64,000 nt of DNA, taken from NCBI GenBank assembly GCA_021154885.1, contig JAJKHS010000144.1:186001-250000 (forward strand), in the 5' to 3' direction. Within the stretch, counting starts at the first letter, position 1, and each line of letters starts with the position of its first letter. The DNA is from Thermoanaerobaculum sp. GTDB lineage: Bacteria > Acidobacteriota > Thermoanaerobaculia > Multivoradales > UBA5704. Shown piece after piece: positions 8,733 to 17,383 of this stretch. The notes under the pieces are model-generated. The model searched no databases. It had not been told where the DNA came from and saw nothing but the letters and a program-made list of their open reading frames with translations. The position numbers were made by a program, and so were the translations under genes.

Positions 8733-8798
8733 TGTCAGAGATTGCGTCAGGACACGGCGGCCAGTTCCTGACACAGGAGACTGACAGACTTCTGACAC
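8733..8798. promoter_or_regulatory. Cluster of TGTCAG/CTGACA half-sites
   Basis: Five half-sites fall in 66 bp: TGTCAG at 8733, GTCAGGACA at 8746, CCTGACACAGG at 8767 (itself partly palindromic), CTGACAG at 8781 and CTGACAC at 8792. They lie 100-170 bp upstream of the AraC-type gene. Repeated, mixed-orientation half-sites suit binding of an AraC-type protein, so autoregulation is plausible but untested. The rest of the 394-bp gap (8509-8902) shows no gene. Confidence 0.4.
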
Positions 8799-8902
8799 TC
8801 CTCGCCCACTGTCCCAGGGGAGATCCGCTGGCAGCACCCTTGCAGCCTCTGCCAATCAGACGCGCCGATCGTTGAAACCAAGTGCGAAGAGGAGCTGAGA
8901 GG

Positions 8903-9325
8903 ATGCTCGATCGTCAAGACTTCGAGAGCCGGATCTTTTCTTACTACCTGCCTCTTCAGAGAGTACGGGAATACGTGGAAAGGAACCTGTCCGAGCCGAT
9001 CCCCCTGCGGGCGGCGGCCCGGGCCGCTGGATTGGAGGAGAAGTATTTCTCGGCCTTCTTCCACCGCAAGACGGGGGTCTGTTTCCGCGACTGGCTGGCC
9101 GGGCGGCGGGTGGAGCAGGCGATCGAAATCCTCAAGCGGCACGACGACACCATCACCAGCGTCGCGGCCAGCGTCGGCTTCCAGGACCTGCGCACCTTCG
9201 AGCGCGCCTTCAAGCGTTTCACCGGGCTGACCCCCCGCGCGTTCAAGCGCTCCGTGGCGCCCGAGGTCGCGGCGCCGCTGCTCGTCACTCCCCGTTCCGG
9301 AGATACCGCCTGGGCAGTGGGTTGA
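8903..9325 (+). CDS. Stand-alone AraC-type DNA-binding protein
   Basis: 140 residues from ATG 8903, which has AGGAG at 8890-8894. The protein is essentially only the tandem helix-turn-helix domain of AraC/XylS regulators (IPLRAAARAAGLEEKYFSAFFHRKTG and ITSVAASVGFQDLRTFERAFKRFTGLTPRAFK). No effector-binding domain is present, so it resembles SoxS/MarA-type regulators set by abundance rather than ligand. The last 41 bp overlap the convergent NTF2-like gene. Half-site repeats upstream suggest self-control. Confidence 0.85.
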   Translation: MLDRQDFESRIFSYYLPLQRVREYVERNLSEPIPLRAAARAAGLEEKYFSAFFHRKTGVCFRDWLAGRRVEQAIEILKRHDDTITSVAASVGFQDLRTFERAFKRFTGLTPRAFKRSVAPEVAAPLLVTPRSGDTAWAVG

Positions 9326-9743
9326 CCTCCCGCTCGTTGTCCCACAGGACGGACATCACCCACCAGCGGTCGCCGTCGTAGAAGAGTTGGATGCTGTTGA
9401 TGCCGCGGCCGAAGGGCTTCTCCTCCGGAGACTGGCGGGACTCGTAGGTGCTCCAGACGTGGGCGATGTTGCCGAAGCGCTCGACGCGGCGGCAGACCTC
9501 GGTTTCCCAGAAGGAGTTGGCAGCGAAGACGGGCGTGCGGGAGGCGATGTACCCCTCGGAGTCGAACACCTCGACCTCGGCGCCCCCCTCCGCCCGTGGC
9601 CGGGTGGGCATCAGCCGGACCTCGGGGTGGACCAGGGAGCGCTCCCGCGCCCAGTCCCGCTCGCCGGCCGGTCCGGACACCACCTCGTACAGGGCCTTGA
9701 CGATGCCCTCGATCGACTCCACGTCCTCTCGCTTCGCGTTCAT
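9285..9743 (-). CDS. NTF2/SnoaL-like domain protein
   Basis: 152 residues with the pattern of the cone-shaped NTF2-like fold: a long N-terminal helix (IEGIVKALYEVVSGP), VHPEVRLMPTRP, then strands VERFGNIAHVWSTYESR and INSIQLFYDGDRWWVMSVLWDNE. The family covers small isomerases, hydratases and ligand-binding proteins, so no reaction can be assigned. GAGGAG lies upstream of ATG 9743. It is 31 bp downstream of the secreted 500-residue protein and may be the last gene of that operon. Confidence 0.75.
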   Translation of the reverse strand: MNAKREDVESIEGIVKALYEVVSGPAGERDWARERSLVHPEVRLMPTRPRAEGGAEVEVFDSEGYIASRTPVFAANSFWETEVCRRVERFGNIAHVWSTYESRQSPEEKPFGRGINSIQLFYDGDRWWVMSVLWDNEREVNPLPRRYLRNGE

Positions 9744-9774
9744 GGTCCTCCTCGCCGCCGTCCTGGTCTACGTA

Positions 9775-11277
9775 TCACTGCCCTTTGGGCGTCTCCAACC
9801 CGCCGAGGTCGAACTTGAGACCCACGTGGGCGCTGAGCTGTTTGTTCACGTCTCCCAGGAACTCGCCGTGGTTGGCGTAGACGATCCCCAAGGGGACGGT
9901 GAGGTTGCCGAACTTGCGGGTGATTGTCAGAGTGGCAACTCCGCGGTCCTGGCGCTGGGGATCGTTGCTGACGTTCTCATAGCTCCCCACGAAATCCACG
10001 CGCATGGGCTGGTCCCCGCCCGCCGGATCCGCGAACAGGCGGCTCCAGCCGGCCGAGATGATCAGCTTTTTCGCGGCATCGATCTTGAGGCCGGTGAGAC
10101 CCTGACTCGGCAGATCGAACACCTCCTTGCCGATATTGAGGTACTCGGCGGAAAATGAGAACTTGTCGCCGTCTTTCAGGAGCTTCGCGTTCTGCGTAAC
10201 GTAGCTGGTGTACTGCTCCAGACACCGGTTGAGCGTGTCGTCGTCGATCTTGTCGGTCGACGGGGTGTCGAGGTCCTGCTGACACCTGCCACGCAGCGCG
10301 TTGTTGAGGTTTACCCTTGACCACTCATAGGTGAGCTTGCCGGAGGTCTCGTCGCCGCCGGCGACCTTGTCGCGGACCTTCTTCACGGCGGATAACGTGA
10401 GCTGCGGCTGGTTGTCAATCAGGCTGGCGAAGCTCTCGAGGCCGGCATCGGTGAACATCTGGCGCTTCACCGTCAGGGCTTCTGCCGTCCGAATGGCGGC
10501 GGTTTCGAATTTTTCGAGCGAGACTCCAAAATCGTCGGACCCGACCTGTCTGAGTATGTCGCCGAAGGTCGTGTTGTCCACTATCTGGAGATCCGGGTGC
10601 TTCAGACGAAGAGACTCGCCGAACTCGCCAATAGCGGCTAGCTTGACACTGTTGACGGGCATCGATTGGAATCGCCGTGCAATCGCCTCGTTCAGCGCCG
10701 CGAAGCGGTTTTCGTAGTTGTTGAAGCCGCGACCGTGGCTCTGATCGATCCAATCGAACGTATAGCTGAGAGAGTAGTCGGCGAGATCGCCCAAGCCCGC
10801 CTCGATCTTCTTGACCGCATCGTCGCGCTGGGCTTCCGGGATCTGTTGCTTGATGGCGGTCGCGACCTTCGGCTGGCTGTTGACGACGGCCTTGAGCTTT
10901 GAATTCTTGTCCTGCGCGAGGCCTGGGATCAGGAAGTTCAGATCGAAGGCATAGGTGCCGTTCGTGCCGATGTCCTTCGTGTCGCCGAGGAGGCCGGACA
11001 TCGCGATCAGGGGAAGGAAGTCGGTGGTGTTGGATTTGAGGTTGGAGCCGGTGGTCTGGATGCCGGTAGGCTTGGCGTGCAGGTCTGAAATCGTCTGCGC
11101 CTCCAACTCGACCTTCTCCGCCTGCAATGCTTGCTCCTGGTCCGCGGCCGGCATGGCTCGCGTCCAGCACTGGTCAGGGGTCTCGCCCATCAGGCACTTG
11201 ACCTCAGCGAGACATTCGGCGGAGACGCACACCATGAACAGTAGAAGCATCCCTGCGATTGCGGCCCTCGTATTCAT
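9775..11277 (-). CDS. Secreted protein of unknown function
   Basis: 500 residues beginning with a signal peptide (AAIAGMLLLFMVCVSAECLA). I do not recognise a family. The middle is largely helical and charged. The C-terminal ~150 residues alternate polar and hydrophobic residues in strand-like segments (FSFSAEYLNIG, LIISAGWSRLFA, MRVDFVGSYENVS, VATLTITRKFG, SAHVGLKFDLGG), which could form part of an outer-membrane barrel, although the protein ends with GLETPKGQ rather than an aromatic residue. Several cysteines near the mature N-terminus and around residues 330-345 could pair in the periplasm. It follows a small gene by 11 bp, so the two are co-transcribed. Confidence 0.65.
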   Translation of the reverse strand: MNTRAAIAGMLLLFMVCVSAECLAEVKCLMGETPDQCWTRAMPAADQEQALQAEKVELEAQTISDLHAKPTGIQTTGSNLKSNTTDFLPLIAMSGLLGDTKDIGTNGTYAFDLNFLIPGLAQDKNSKLKAVVNSQPKVATAIKQQIPEAQRDDAVKKIEAGLGDLADYSLSYTFDWIDQSHGRGFNNYENRFAALNEAIARRFQSMPVNSVKLAAIGEFGESLRLKHPDLQIVDNTTFGDILRQVGSDDFGVSLEKFETAAIRTAEALTVKRQMFTDAGLESFASLIDNQPQLTLSAVKKVRDKVAGGDETSGKLTYEWSRVNLNNALRGRCQQDLDTPSTDKIDDDTLNRCLEQYTSYVTQNAKLLKDGDKFSFSAEYLNIGKEVFDLPSQGLTGLKIDAAKKLIISAGWSRLFADPAGGDQPMRVDFVGSYENVSNDPQRQDRGVATLTITRKFGNLTVPLGIVYANHGEFLGDVNKQLSAHVGLKFDLGGLETPKGQ

Positions 11278-11288
11278 ACGGCCTCCTC

Positions 11289-11636
11289 CTAAACTACGAG
11301 CAGAATCACGTCGGTCTCGTCGATGTTCGTGGATCTTGTAACCTTCTCATCATAGAGGAACTTGCTGCCATCCGGCTTAATGATCTGCATCTGCAGGCGA
11401 GCCGTGGATTTTGAAGAAAAGGTGATGTCGATATCTCCGATGTAGGTACCCGGCGGGGTCAGCACCTGGGAGACGCCGGCCTTGAGCTGGGCATTTGTCC
11501 ACTTGGCGACCGTATTCCCGGGATGTCTGATCAGGGTCCCCGAGGCGACGAATGCCCCGGGAGAGCCATCAGGTGTTGAGACTTTTGCCGTGAAAGTGGA
11601 ATTTTCGGGGACGGGACTTCGAAGGAACAGCTTCAT
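11289..11636 (-). CDS. Small beta-rich hypothetical protein
   Basis: 115 residues from ATG 11636, which follows a strong AAAGGAG site. No signal peptide is visible. The sequence alternates short strands with Gly/Pro turns (NSTFTAKVSTPDGSPGAF, GTYIGDIDITFSSKSTARLQMQII), suggesting a small beta-sandwich. I do not recognise it. It is the first gene of an operon with the secreted 500-residue protein (11-bp gap) and perhaps the NTF2-like protein. Confidence 0.6.
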   Translation of the reverse strand: MKLFLRSPVPENSTFTAKVSTPDGSPGAFVASGTLIRHPGNTVAKWTNAQLKAGVSQVLTPPGTYIGDIDITFSSKSTARLQMQIIKPDGSKFLYDEKVTRSTNIDETDVILLVV

Positions 11637-11850
11637 GTGTTCTCCTTTCTGCGTTTGCGGCTTTCCTGTAGTAAGGCGCTGCCGGTGCTCCGACGGGCCC
11701 CTTGGGGGGTTAGCGGCAGTCATTGTATCGCGAAGCGTGCTGGAGCGGCAGTATTCCACTGGGCGGAGCCCCTCTTCCCTTCATCCAAACTGCCCGATCC
11801 CGCCGTAGGATAGGGTTGGACTCCCACTCGCAACCCTGGAGGAATGAGCG

Positions 11851-12330
11851 ATGCCTCACGCAGACCGCAGCCGTTCCCTGATGCTCGCCGGCTATGTCCT
11901 CTTCGTCCTGGCGCTGGTCACGGGGCTCGTCATCCCCGCCCTACCCAACCCGCGGCAGGGCCTCTCCTCGCACCTCACCGGCCTCCTCAACGCCATGTTC
12001 CTCATCCTGCTCGGCTTGGTGTGGGAGCGGCTGCGGCTCGGCGCGCGGGCCGGTGCCGCCGCCTTCGGCCTCGCCCTCTATGGCACCTACGCCAACTGGG
12101 GGTTCAACCTCCTGGCCTCCATCCTGGGCACGGGCGCGATGACGCCGCTGGTGTCCGGCGGCCGGGTGGGCAGAGCCTGGCAGGAGGGCCTGGTCAACAC
12201 CGGCTATGTTACCTTGGGGCTCGCCATGCTGGTCTGCGGCCTCCTGGCGGCCTGGGGCTTGCGGCGGCCGGCCGGTGAGCCGGTGGCCACTCCGGCGCGC
12301 CAGGGCCGGCCGGATGTCCTGACGACCTGA
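11851..12330 (+). CDS. Hydroxylaminobenzene mutase (HabA)-like membrane protein
   Basis: 159 residues with four hydrophobic helices. The pattern GLVIPALPNPRQGLSSHLTGLLNAMFL, LGLVWERLRLG, YGTYANWGFN and RAWQEGLV resembles the small HabA-type membrane proteins, named for conversion of hydroxylaminobenzene to aminophenol; most homologues have no shown activity. GGAGGA at 11838-11843 precedes ATG 11851. It is 11 bp upstream of another membrane protein gene and they form an operon. Confidence 0.65.
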   Translation: MPHADRSRSLMLAGYVLFVLALVTGLVIPALPNPRQGLSSHLTGLLNAMFLILLGLVWERLRLGARAGAAAFGLALYGTYANWGFNLLASILGTGAMTPLVSGGRVGRAWQEGLVNTGYVTLGLAMLVCGLLAAWGLRRPAGEPVATPARQGRPDVLTT

Positions 12331-12341
12331 AGGAGCGAGGA

Positions 12342-13043
12342 TTGTTCATCGGTCATTTCGCGCTCGGTTTCGGCGCCAAGAGAGCGGCTCCGGCGGTCTC
12401 TCTCGGCACGCTGTTCCTGGCGTGCCAGCTCGCCGACCTCCTGTGGCCGACCCTACTCCTCCTGGGGATCGAGGTGGTCAAGGTCCAGCCCGGCGACACC
12501 GCCGTCACTCCCCTGACGTTCGTCAGCTACCCCTACTCGCACAGTCTCGTGGCGCTGCTCGTCTGGGGAGCCGTCTTCGGAGCGGCCTACGTGCTGATCC
12601 GGAAATCGTCCGTCACGGCCGGCGTGGTGATCGGCGCCCTGGTGCTCAGCCACTGGGTGCTGGACGTCCTCACCCACCGGCCGGACATGCCGGTGACGGT
12701 CGGGGGGCCGGCGCGGCTCGGGCTCGATCTGTGGGATTCGTTGCCGGCGACGGTGGCGGTCGAGCTGCTGCTCTTCGCCGTGGGCGTGGGGCTCTATGCG
12801 CGGTTCACGGCGGCGCGCGACCGGCGGGGAACCTTCGGGTTCTGGGGGCTGGTCGCGTTCCTCCTGATCGTCTACTTCGTCAACCTGTTCGGCCCGCCGC
12901 CGCCCGGCGTCAACGCGGTCGCCTGGGGAGCGCAGGCCCTGTGGCTCCTGGTGATCTGGGGCTACTGGGTGGATCGCCACCGCCAGGTGCGGGCCCTGCC
13001 GCGCGCCACAGTCTTTCAGCCTCGCCGTCCCACCACGGTGTAG
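12342..13043 (+). CDS. YdjM-type membrane-bound putative metal-dependent hydrolase
   Basis: 233 residues; the start is TTG 12342, supported by AGGAGCGAGG immediately upstream. About six membrane helices. Conserved polar motifs within helices (FIGHFALGF, YPYSHSLVALL, LSHWVLDVLTHRPDMP) match the YdjM/LexA-regulated inner-membrane hydrolase family, whose His/Asp residues suggest metal binding. The reaction is unknown. The gene ends 28 bp inside the convergent methyltransferase gene. Confidence 0.75.
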   Translation: MFIGHFALGFGAKRAAPAVSLGTLFLACQLADLLWPTLLLLGIEVVKVQPGDTAVTPLTFVSYPYSHSLVALLVWGAVFGAAYVLIRKSSVTAGVVIGALVLSHWVLDVLTHRPDMPVTVGGPARLGLDLWDSLPATVAVELLLFAVGVGLYARFTAARDRRGTFGFWGLVAFLLIVYFVNLFGPPPPGVNAVAWGAQALWLLVIWGYWVDRHRQVRALPRATVFQPRRPTTV

Positions 13044-13843
13044 AGCCAGATGTCGCGGTCCACGTACCGCTGGGTGTGGAAGGAGACCCGGGTCGAGGGG
13101 AATCCCAGGATGCGCAGGAAGCGCGAGACCAGCCGCGGCGAGAGATACCACCAGGTTTCCCACGGGCTCTTCCGGTCGGGATCGGGATGGAAGGTCAGCG
13201 GCGGAATGACGGCGTCGGGGATCGCTTCCGGATCGTTGGTCAGGGGCGGCAGGAACTCGTTCCTGCGCGCGTCGAAGAAGCCGGGCACGAGCTCGGTCAC
13301 GATCATCGTCCCCGTGGTGAGGGCGGCGGCCTTCTGCAGCGCGAGAAACGGATCGCGCAGGTGGAGCAGGATGCTGCCGAAGGTGGCGATGTCGACAGGC
13401 CCGATCTCCTCGGGGATGGTGTAGGCCGTGCCGTGGACCAGCCGCGCCCGGGAGCCGAAGAGGTGATGGCTCAGCCGCCAGGCGTTATTGAGGCGGCCGA
13501 TGTGACGCCGGCGGTCCTGCTGGATCTCCGGATCGACGCGCCCACCGTAAGGCACGATGTCCCAGTCGTGCTCCGGCGACAGGTCGTAGGCCACCACCTC
13601 GGCGCCCCGCTTTTCCAGCTCGAAACAGAGGAAGCCGTTGGCCGTGCCGACCTCGAGCACGCGCCAGCCGGCGACGGGGACGTGCCCGAGGTAGGCGTCC
13701 ACGTTGTGGCGCAGGTCCCAGAGGCCGGGCTGGAAGCCGTGCACCGGCAGGTCGATCGAGTGGTAGAAGTGGCACTCGGCGAGCGCGGGGACGCCCTGGG
13801 GCGCGGCGGCGGGGGCGGACGGCGTGGCGACGATCGGTTCCAT
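13016..13843 (-). CDS. SAM-dependent methyltransferase, last gene of the glyco-operon
   Basis: 275 residues. After a disordered Ala/Pro N-terminus comes CHFYHSIDLP, then motif I RVLEVGTANGFLCFELEKRG, the acidic VVAYDLSPEHDWD, and VDIATFGSILLHLRDPFLAL. The layout (an N-terminal arm before motif I, long insert after motif II) resembles CmoB-like and sugar/natural-product methyltransferases. It follows the APH-type kinase by 36 bp on the same strand, so it most likely modifies the product of the same pathway, either a sugar or the end of a glycan chain. Confidence 0.8.
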   Translation of the reverse strand: MEPIVATPSAPAAAPQGVPALAECHFYHSIDLPVHGFQPGLWDLRHNVDAYLGHVPVAGWRVLEVGTANGFLCFELEKRGAEVVAYDLSPEHDWDIVPYGGRVDPEIQQDRRRHIGRLNNAWRLSHHLFGSRARLVHGTAYTIPEEIGPVDIATFGSILLHLRDPFLALQKAAALTTGTMIVTELVPGFFDARRNEFLPPLTNDPEAIPDAVIPPLTFHPDPDRKSPWETWWYLSPRLVSRFLRILGFPSTRVSFHTQRYVDRDIWLYTVVGRRG

Positions 13844-13879
13844 GGTTTCCTCCGGTTTCCTCCGAAAGGGTGAACGGTC

Positions 13880-14896
13880 CTATCCGGCGGCCAGCGCGCT
13901 CCGGATCGCCGCGAGGCCGCGCGCCGTCCTGTCCTCCGCCTCGGAGGGAGCGACGGGGATGCCGCTGGCGGCGTAGATCACGTAGGGCGCGACCTGCGTG
14001 TCGAAGACGGCAAAGGGCTTGAGGGTCTCGAAGCCGGCGCGGAACTCCGCCGTGAGCGGCGACCGCGTGAGGCGGCGCCAATGGCCGCCGTAGACGCTGA
14101 GCAGCAGGTCCTCCCCCTCGGCGGAGAGCCTCGCCCCCACGGCGTAGCGGGCGAGGTCGTATTGCGGCGGCGCCACCACGACCTCGCCGAGGTCGATGAG
14201 CAGGCAGGAGAGGACCGGGCCGTCGCGGTGGAACACGAGGTTGCCGCCCGCGACGTCGCCGTGCGCCAGCACCATGTCCTCCGGAGCGAAGCGCTCGGCC
14301 ATGGCCGGCCGCAGCGTGGCCAGCAGCTCCAAGGCCTCCCGCGCCTGGCGGGCGACCTCGTCGCACGGGCCGCCGCGGAGGGCGTCGCACATTCCGGAAA
14401 GGATCTCGGCGCCGCCGATCCAGAGGGTGTGCCCGCCGAGCGCCAGGGCCACCTCGAGGCCGAAGGGAGGGTGGGGCAGGCGCCAGGAGTGGGCGTGGAA
14501 GGCGGCGAGGGCCGCGGCAAAGGCGCTGATGGCCAGGGGGGAGCCGAGGGAGAGCGCCGGGCTGGAGGCGATGAAAGGGACGGCGAAGCCGGCCAGCTCT
14601 CCGTCCTCCGCGAAGTCCGCGAAGGTGAGACGCAGCTCGGGGACGACGCCCGTGGGCGCCAGGGCGGTGAGCGCGCCCGCCTCGCGCCGCAGCATCTCGC
14701 GGGCCTCGCGGTCTTCCCGCCCGGCGTGCTTGACCACCAGCGGGCCGCCCTCCTCGCCGGTCCACAGCCAGACGCCGGGATGCCCCGGGAACGGCTGGCT
14801 CAGCGGCTCCAGGCCGTCGCCGGGCTGACCGGGCCGCCCCGCCCGGACCCGTGCGAGAAGCCGCGTTGCCGCGTCGACCTCGGCGAGAGCGGGCAT
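13880..14896 (-). CDS. APH-type phosphotransferase (sugar or small-molecule kinase)
   Basis: 338 residues from ATG 14896, which overlaps the stop of the preceding GT2 by one base (TGATG). The kinase core shows VVKHAGREDREAREMLRREAGAL (ATP-lysine strand and Glu helix), catalytic VLAHGDVAGGNLVFH (the HGDxxxxN loop) and metal-binding LLIDLGEVVVAPPQYDLA. It belongs with choline/aminoglycoside kinase-like enzymes. In this operon it probably phosphorylates a sugar or a glycan end before methylation; antibiotic resistance is unlikely given the context. Confidence 0.82.
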   Translation of the reverse strand: MPALAEVDAATRLLARVRAGRPGQPGDGLEPLSQPFPGHPGVWLWTGEEGGPLVVKHAGREDREAREMLRREAGALTALAPTGVVPELRLTFADFAEDGELAGFAVPFIASSPALSLGSPLAISAFAAALAAFHAHSWRLPHPPFGLEVALALGGHTLWIGGAEILSGMCDALRGGPCDEVARQAREALELLATLRPAMAERFAPEDMVLAHGDVAGGNLVFHRDGPVLSCLLIDLGEVVVAPPQYDLARYAVGARLSAEGEDLLLSVYGGHWRRLTRSPLTAEFRAGFETLKPFAVFDTQVAPYVIYAASGIPVAPSEAEDRTARGLAAIRSALAAG

Positions 14897-15576
14897 CAGG
14901 CACCCACCGCCGCCAGGGCCGGGAGGAGCCCCGCCCAGGTCCGAAAGAAGTGCTCGCTGTTGCTCTCGTAGGTCGAGGAGCGGAAGAGGTGGCGGTGGTA
15001 GACGGTGACGGCGCCGTTGAGCAGGCCGCGAAAGCCGAGGCGCCGCAACCGCAGGTAGTAGTCGAGGTCCTCCCACTGGCAACTGCCATAGCCGGGGTCG
15101 AAGCCGCCCGCCGCCTCCAGAGCGTCCCGCCGCACCAGCAGGCAGGTCGAGGGGAGGGCGAACGGCTCGCGGATGGCGCGGAAGCGGCCATCGTCCTCGT
15201 CGCCATAGCCGATGGGGAGGAAGCTCGACGGCGGGCGGTGCTCGATGCCGCAGCAGAAGATGCGCCCATCCTCCAGCTTCAGCTTGGGCCCCGCCATGGC
15301 CACGCGGTCGCCCCGCGTCACCAGCTCCAGCAGGCCCGTGCACCAGCCCGGCGTCACCCAGGCGTCGTCGTCGAGGAAGCAGACGAACGGCGCCGTGGAG
15401 CGGGCCAGCGCCCGGTTGCGGTTGACGGCGGCGCTGTCGAACGAGCGCTCGACGAGCACGCGATGGGGCTCGGCCGTGAAGCCGCGGATCGACTCGCAGC
15501 ACAGCTCGAGCTGGTCGGCCGAGCCCGCGGCCCCCAGCCAGGAGGCGATGACGACGTCAACGAGCGGCTCAGTCAT
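14896..15576 (-). CDS. GT2 family glycosyltransferase
   Basis: 226 residues, a compact GT-A domain: VDVVIASWLG at the N-terminus, NRNRALARSTAPFVCFLDDDAWVTPGW carrying the DDD metal motif, and CQWEDLDYYLRLRRLGF, the ED-containing helix with the likely catalytic base. No membrane helix. The start overlaps the end of the GT2-PIG-L gene by 8 bp and its stop overlaps the kinase start, so it is translated as part of the same unit. Confidence 0.87.
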   Translation of the reverse strand: MTEPLVDVVIASWLGAAGSADQLELCCESIRGFTAEPHRVLVERSFDSAAVNRNRALARSTAPFVCFLDDDAWVTPGWCTGLLELVTRGDRVAMAGPKLKLEDGRIFCCGIEHRPPSSFLPIGYGDEDDGRFRAIREPFALPSTCLLVRRDALEAAGGFDPGYGSCQWEDLDYYLRLRRLGFRGLLNGAVTVYHRHLFRSSTYESNSEHFFRTWAGLLPALAAVGA

Positions 15577-17383
15577 GGCCGGCCTCCACGGTCCACAGTC
15601 GCTCGCTGCGGCTCCCTCTCGTATCCTGGCTGGAGAACGGCGCCTGGCCTGCCTGCTCCACGGCGCAGAGGAAGCTGTCGTCCATCTGCGAGGCGTAGAG
15701 GCCGAGCAGCTCGGTCTTCTCGTCGAACCAGGGGGTGACGTCCACCGGCCGCGGGCGCAGGGTCAAGCCCTGCCGGGCGTAGAGCTCCAGCCCCGAGCGC
15801 ACGGCCCGCGGCTGCGTCGCATAGGGAAGGTCGTCGTAGACCAGCACGCGGTCCGGCGGATAGCCGCGCGCGAGGAGGACGGTCACGGCGCGGGCGACGA
15901 CGGCGTGGTCGGCCATCAGCCCCGCCGCCAGGGGCGCGAGCAGCAGGGGGAGCTCGGAGCCGCAGCCGGCGAGCCGGGACTCCATGGCGGCCACCACGGG
16001 GCCGACCAGCTCCTCCTCCACCTCCTCGGGGCCGCGCAGGAAGATGGGCGCCGCGGGCTGCCTCACCAGGCGGTCCGGCAGCGGCTCGATGCTGAAGGCG
16101 GCGCCGGCCCTGGCGCACCAGGCCGCCTCTTCGAAGGCCCGCACGAAGCTCGCCCCGGCCACGTCCAGCCCCTCCAGCAGACCGGTCGAATGCCGGCTGC
16201 GGCCGAACAGCACGTGCACCCGGGTGCGGGCCCCCGCCTGTCGCCGCGCCAGGAGGAGCCCACCCACCGAGAGGGCTGCGTCGTCGGCGTGAGGCGCGAA
16301 GACCTCCACCGGCAGACCGAAGGCTGGTGGCGAGCTGGCGGCAGGAGGCTGCACGTCCAGGAAGTCGACGAAGGCGAGGCCGCGGGTGTAGAGCCGCCGG
16401 TAGGCCTCCAGCTCGTCGTGACCGAGGTCGAGCCGGCCATCGGCCGCCAGCACCGTCTCCACGTCGCGGCGCACCGCCGCGTCCGCCAGCAGACGGGGCC
16501 GGACCAGGCCATTGAGAGGCGTCAGACGGCCGAGGTGGGGGATCAGCCGCGGCCGCCAGGCACGGCGGGACTTCATGCCGCGCACCGCCCACCGCCGCTC
16601 GTCGCGGCCGATGGGCAGCCCGCCCGGGAACCACTTGCGGCAGTAGCTCTCGCGGTCCGCCTGCAGGCGCATCAGCCCCGGTCCCTCCATCAGCCGCGTG
16701 CTCTGGTGGCGCCGGTGCAGGACGCGGCTCGCCGGCTCGTACCAGACGGCGAATCCCGCGAGGTTGGCGCGGCAGCCGTAGTCCGTGTCGCTGAAGTAGT
16801 TGCGGAAGCGGGGGTCGAGCTCGCCCACCTCTTCCCAGGCGTCGCGAGCGACGAGCGCGATGCCGAAGCTCACCCATTCGAGCGGCTCCGGCGTCTGCAG
16901 GTCGCCCGCCCGCAGGCTCCCCGTGCGATCGAGGCGCAGGAGACTGGTCAGCTCGCCCCGCGCAAAGAGCGGGCGGCTGCCGCCGCAGACGATGCGGTCC
17001 GGATCGTCCGGGTCGAGCTCCATGCCGCCCACCAGGCCGACCCGGCTCTCGCAGCGCCAGCGGGCCACGAGGGCGTCGAGCCAGCCGGGCCGCACCTGCA
17101 TGTCGGAGTTGAGGAGCACGCAGGCCTCGTGCTCCGGGAAGACGGCGCTTAAGCCCTCGTTCACCGCCGCCGTGAAGCCCCCTTGACTGGGACGGGTGAG
17201 GAGGACGTCGACCGGGAAGCGCGCGGGCAGGTCGCCGAGGCCGCCCGGCGTGCCGTCGTCGATCAGCACCAGCCGGTAGGGGGTCCGGTCGCGAACCTCC
17301 GTCAGGCTGCGCAGGCACTCTTCGAGGCACGGCAGCGCGCCGTGGACGGGGATGAGGACGGCGATACGGGGCGGCTCGTTCAT
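15569..17383 (-). CDS. GT2 glycosyltransferase fused to PIG-L-type deacetylase
   Basis: 604 residues from ATG 17383. Residues 1-270 are a GT2 domain (VLIPVHGALPCLEECL, LIDDGTPGG, LLNSDMQV as DxD, FSDTDYGCRANLAG). Residues 355-550 are a PIG-L/LmbE-like domain: VEVFAPHADDAALSVGGLL carries the zinc motif at 365-368 as HADD (usually HPDD), and LMADHAVVARAV near 490 supplies the third ligand. PIG-L enzymes remove acetyl groups from N-acetylglucosaminides, so one polypeptide may transfer an amino sugar and then deacetylate it. The gene overlaps both neighbours (4 bp upstream, 8 bp downstream). Confidence 0.85.
   Translation of the reverse strand: MNEPPRIAVLIPVHGALPCLEECLRSLTEVRDRTPYRLVLIDDGTPGGLGDLPARFPVDVLLTRPSQGGFTAAVNEGLSAVFPEHEACVLLNSDMQVRPGWLDALVARWRCESRVGLVGGMELDPDDPDRIVCGGSRPLFARGELTSLLRLDRTGSLRAGDLQTPEPLEWVSFGIALVARDAWEEVGELDPRFRNYFSDTDYGCRANLAGFAVWYEPASRVLHRRHQSTRLMEGPGLMRLQADRESYCRKWFPGGLPIGRDERRWAVRGMKSRRAWRPRLIPHLGRLTPLNGLVRPRLLADAAVRRDVETVLAADGRLDLGHDELEAYRRLYTRGLAFVDFLDVQPPAASSPPAFGLPVEVFAPHADDAALSVGGLLLARRQAGARTRVHVLFGRSRHSTGLLEGLDVAGASFVRAFEEAAWCARAGAAFSIEPLPDRLVRQPAAPIFLRGPEEVEEELVGPVVAAMESRLAGCGSELPLLLAPLAAGLMADHAVVARAVTVLLARGYPPDRVLVYDDLPYATQPRAVRSGLELYARQGLTLRPRPVDVTPWFDEKTELLGLYASQMDDSFLCAVEQAGQAPFSSQDTRGSRSERLWTVEAGHD

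Noticed and set aside
13880-14896. Aminoglycoside resistance gene
   Set aside because: APH-type fold, but coupled inside a glycan operon; a sugar or glycan kinase is more likely.
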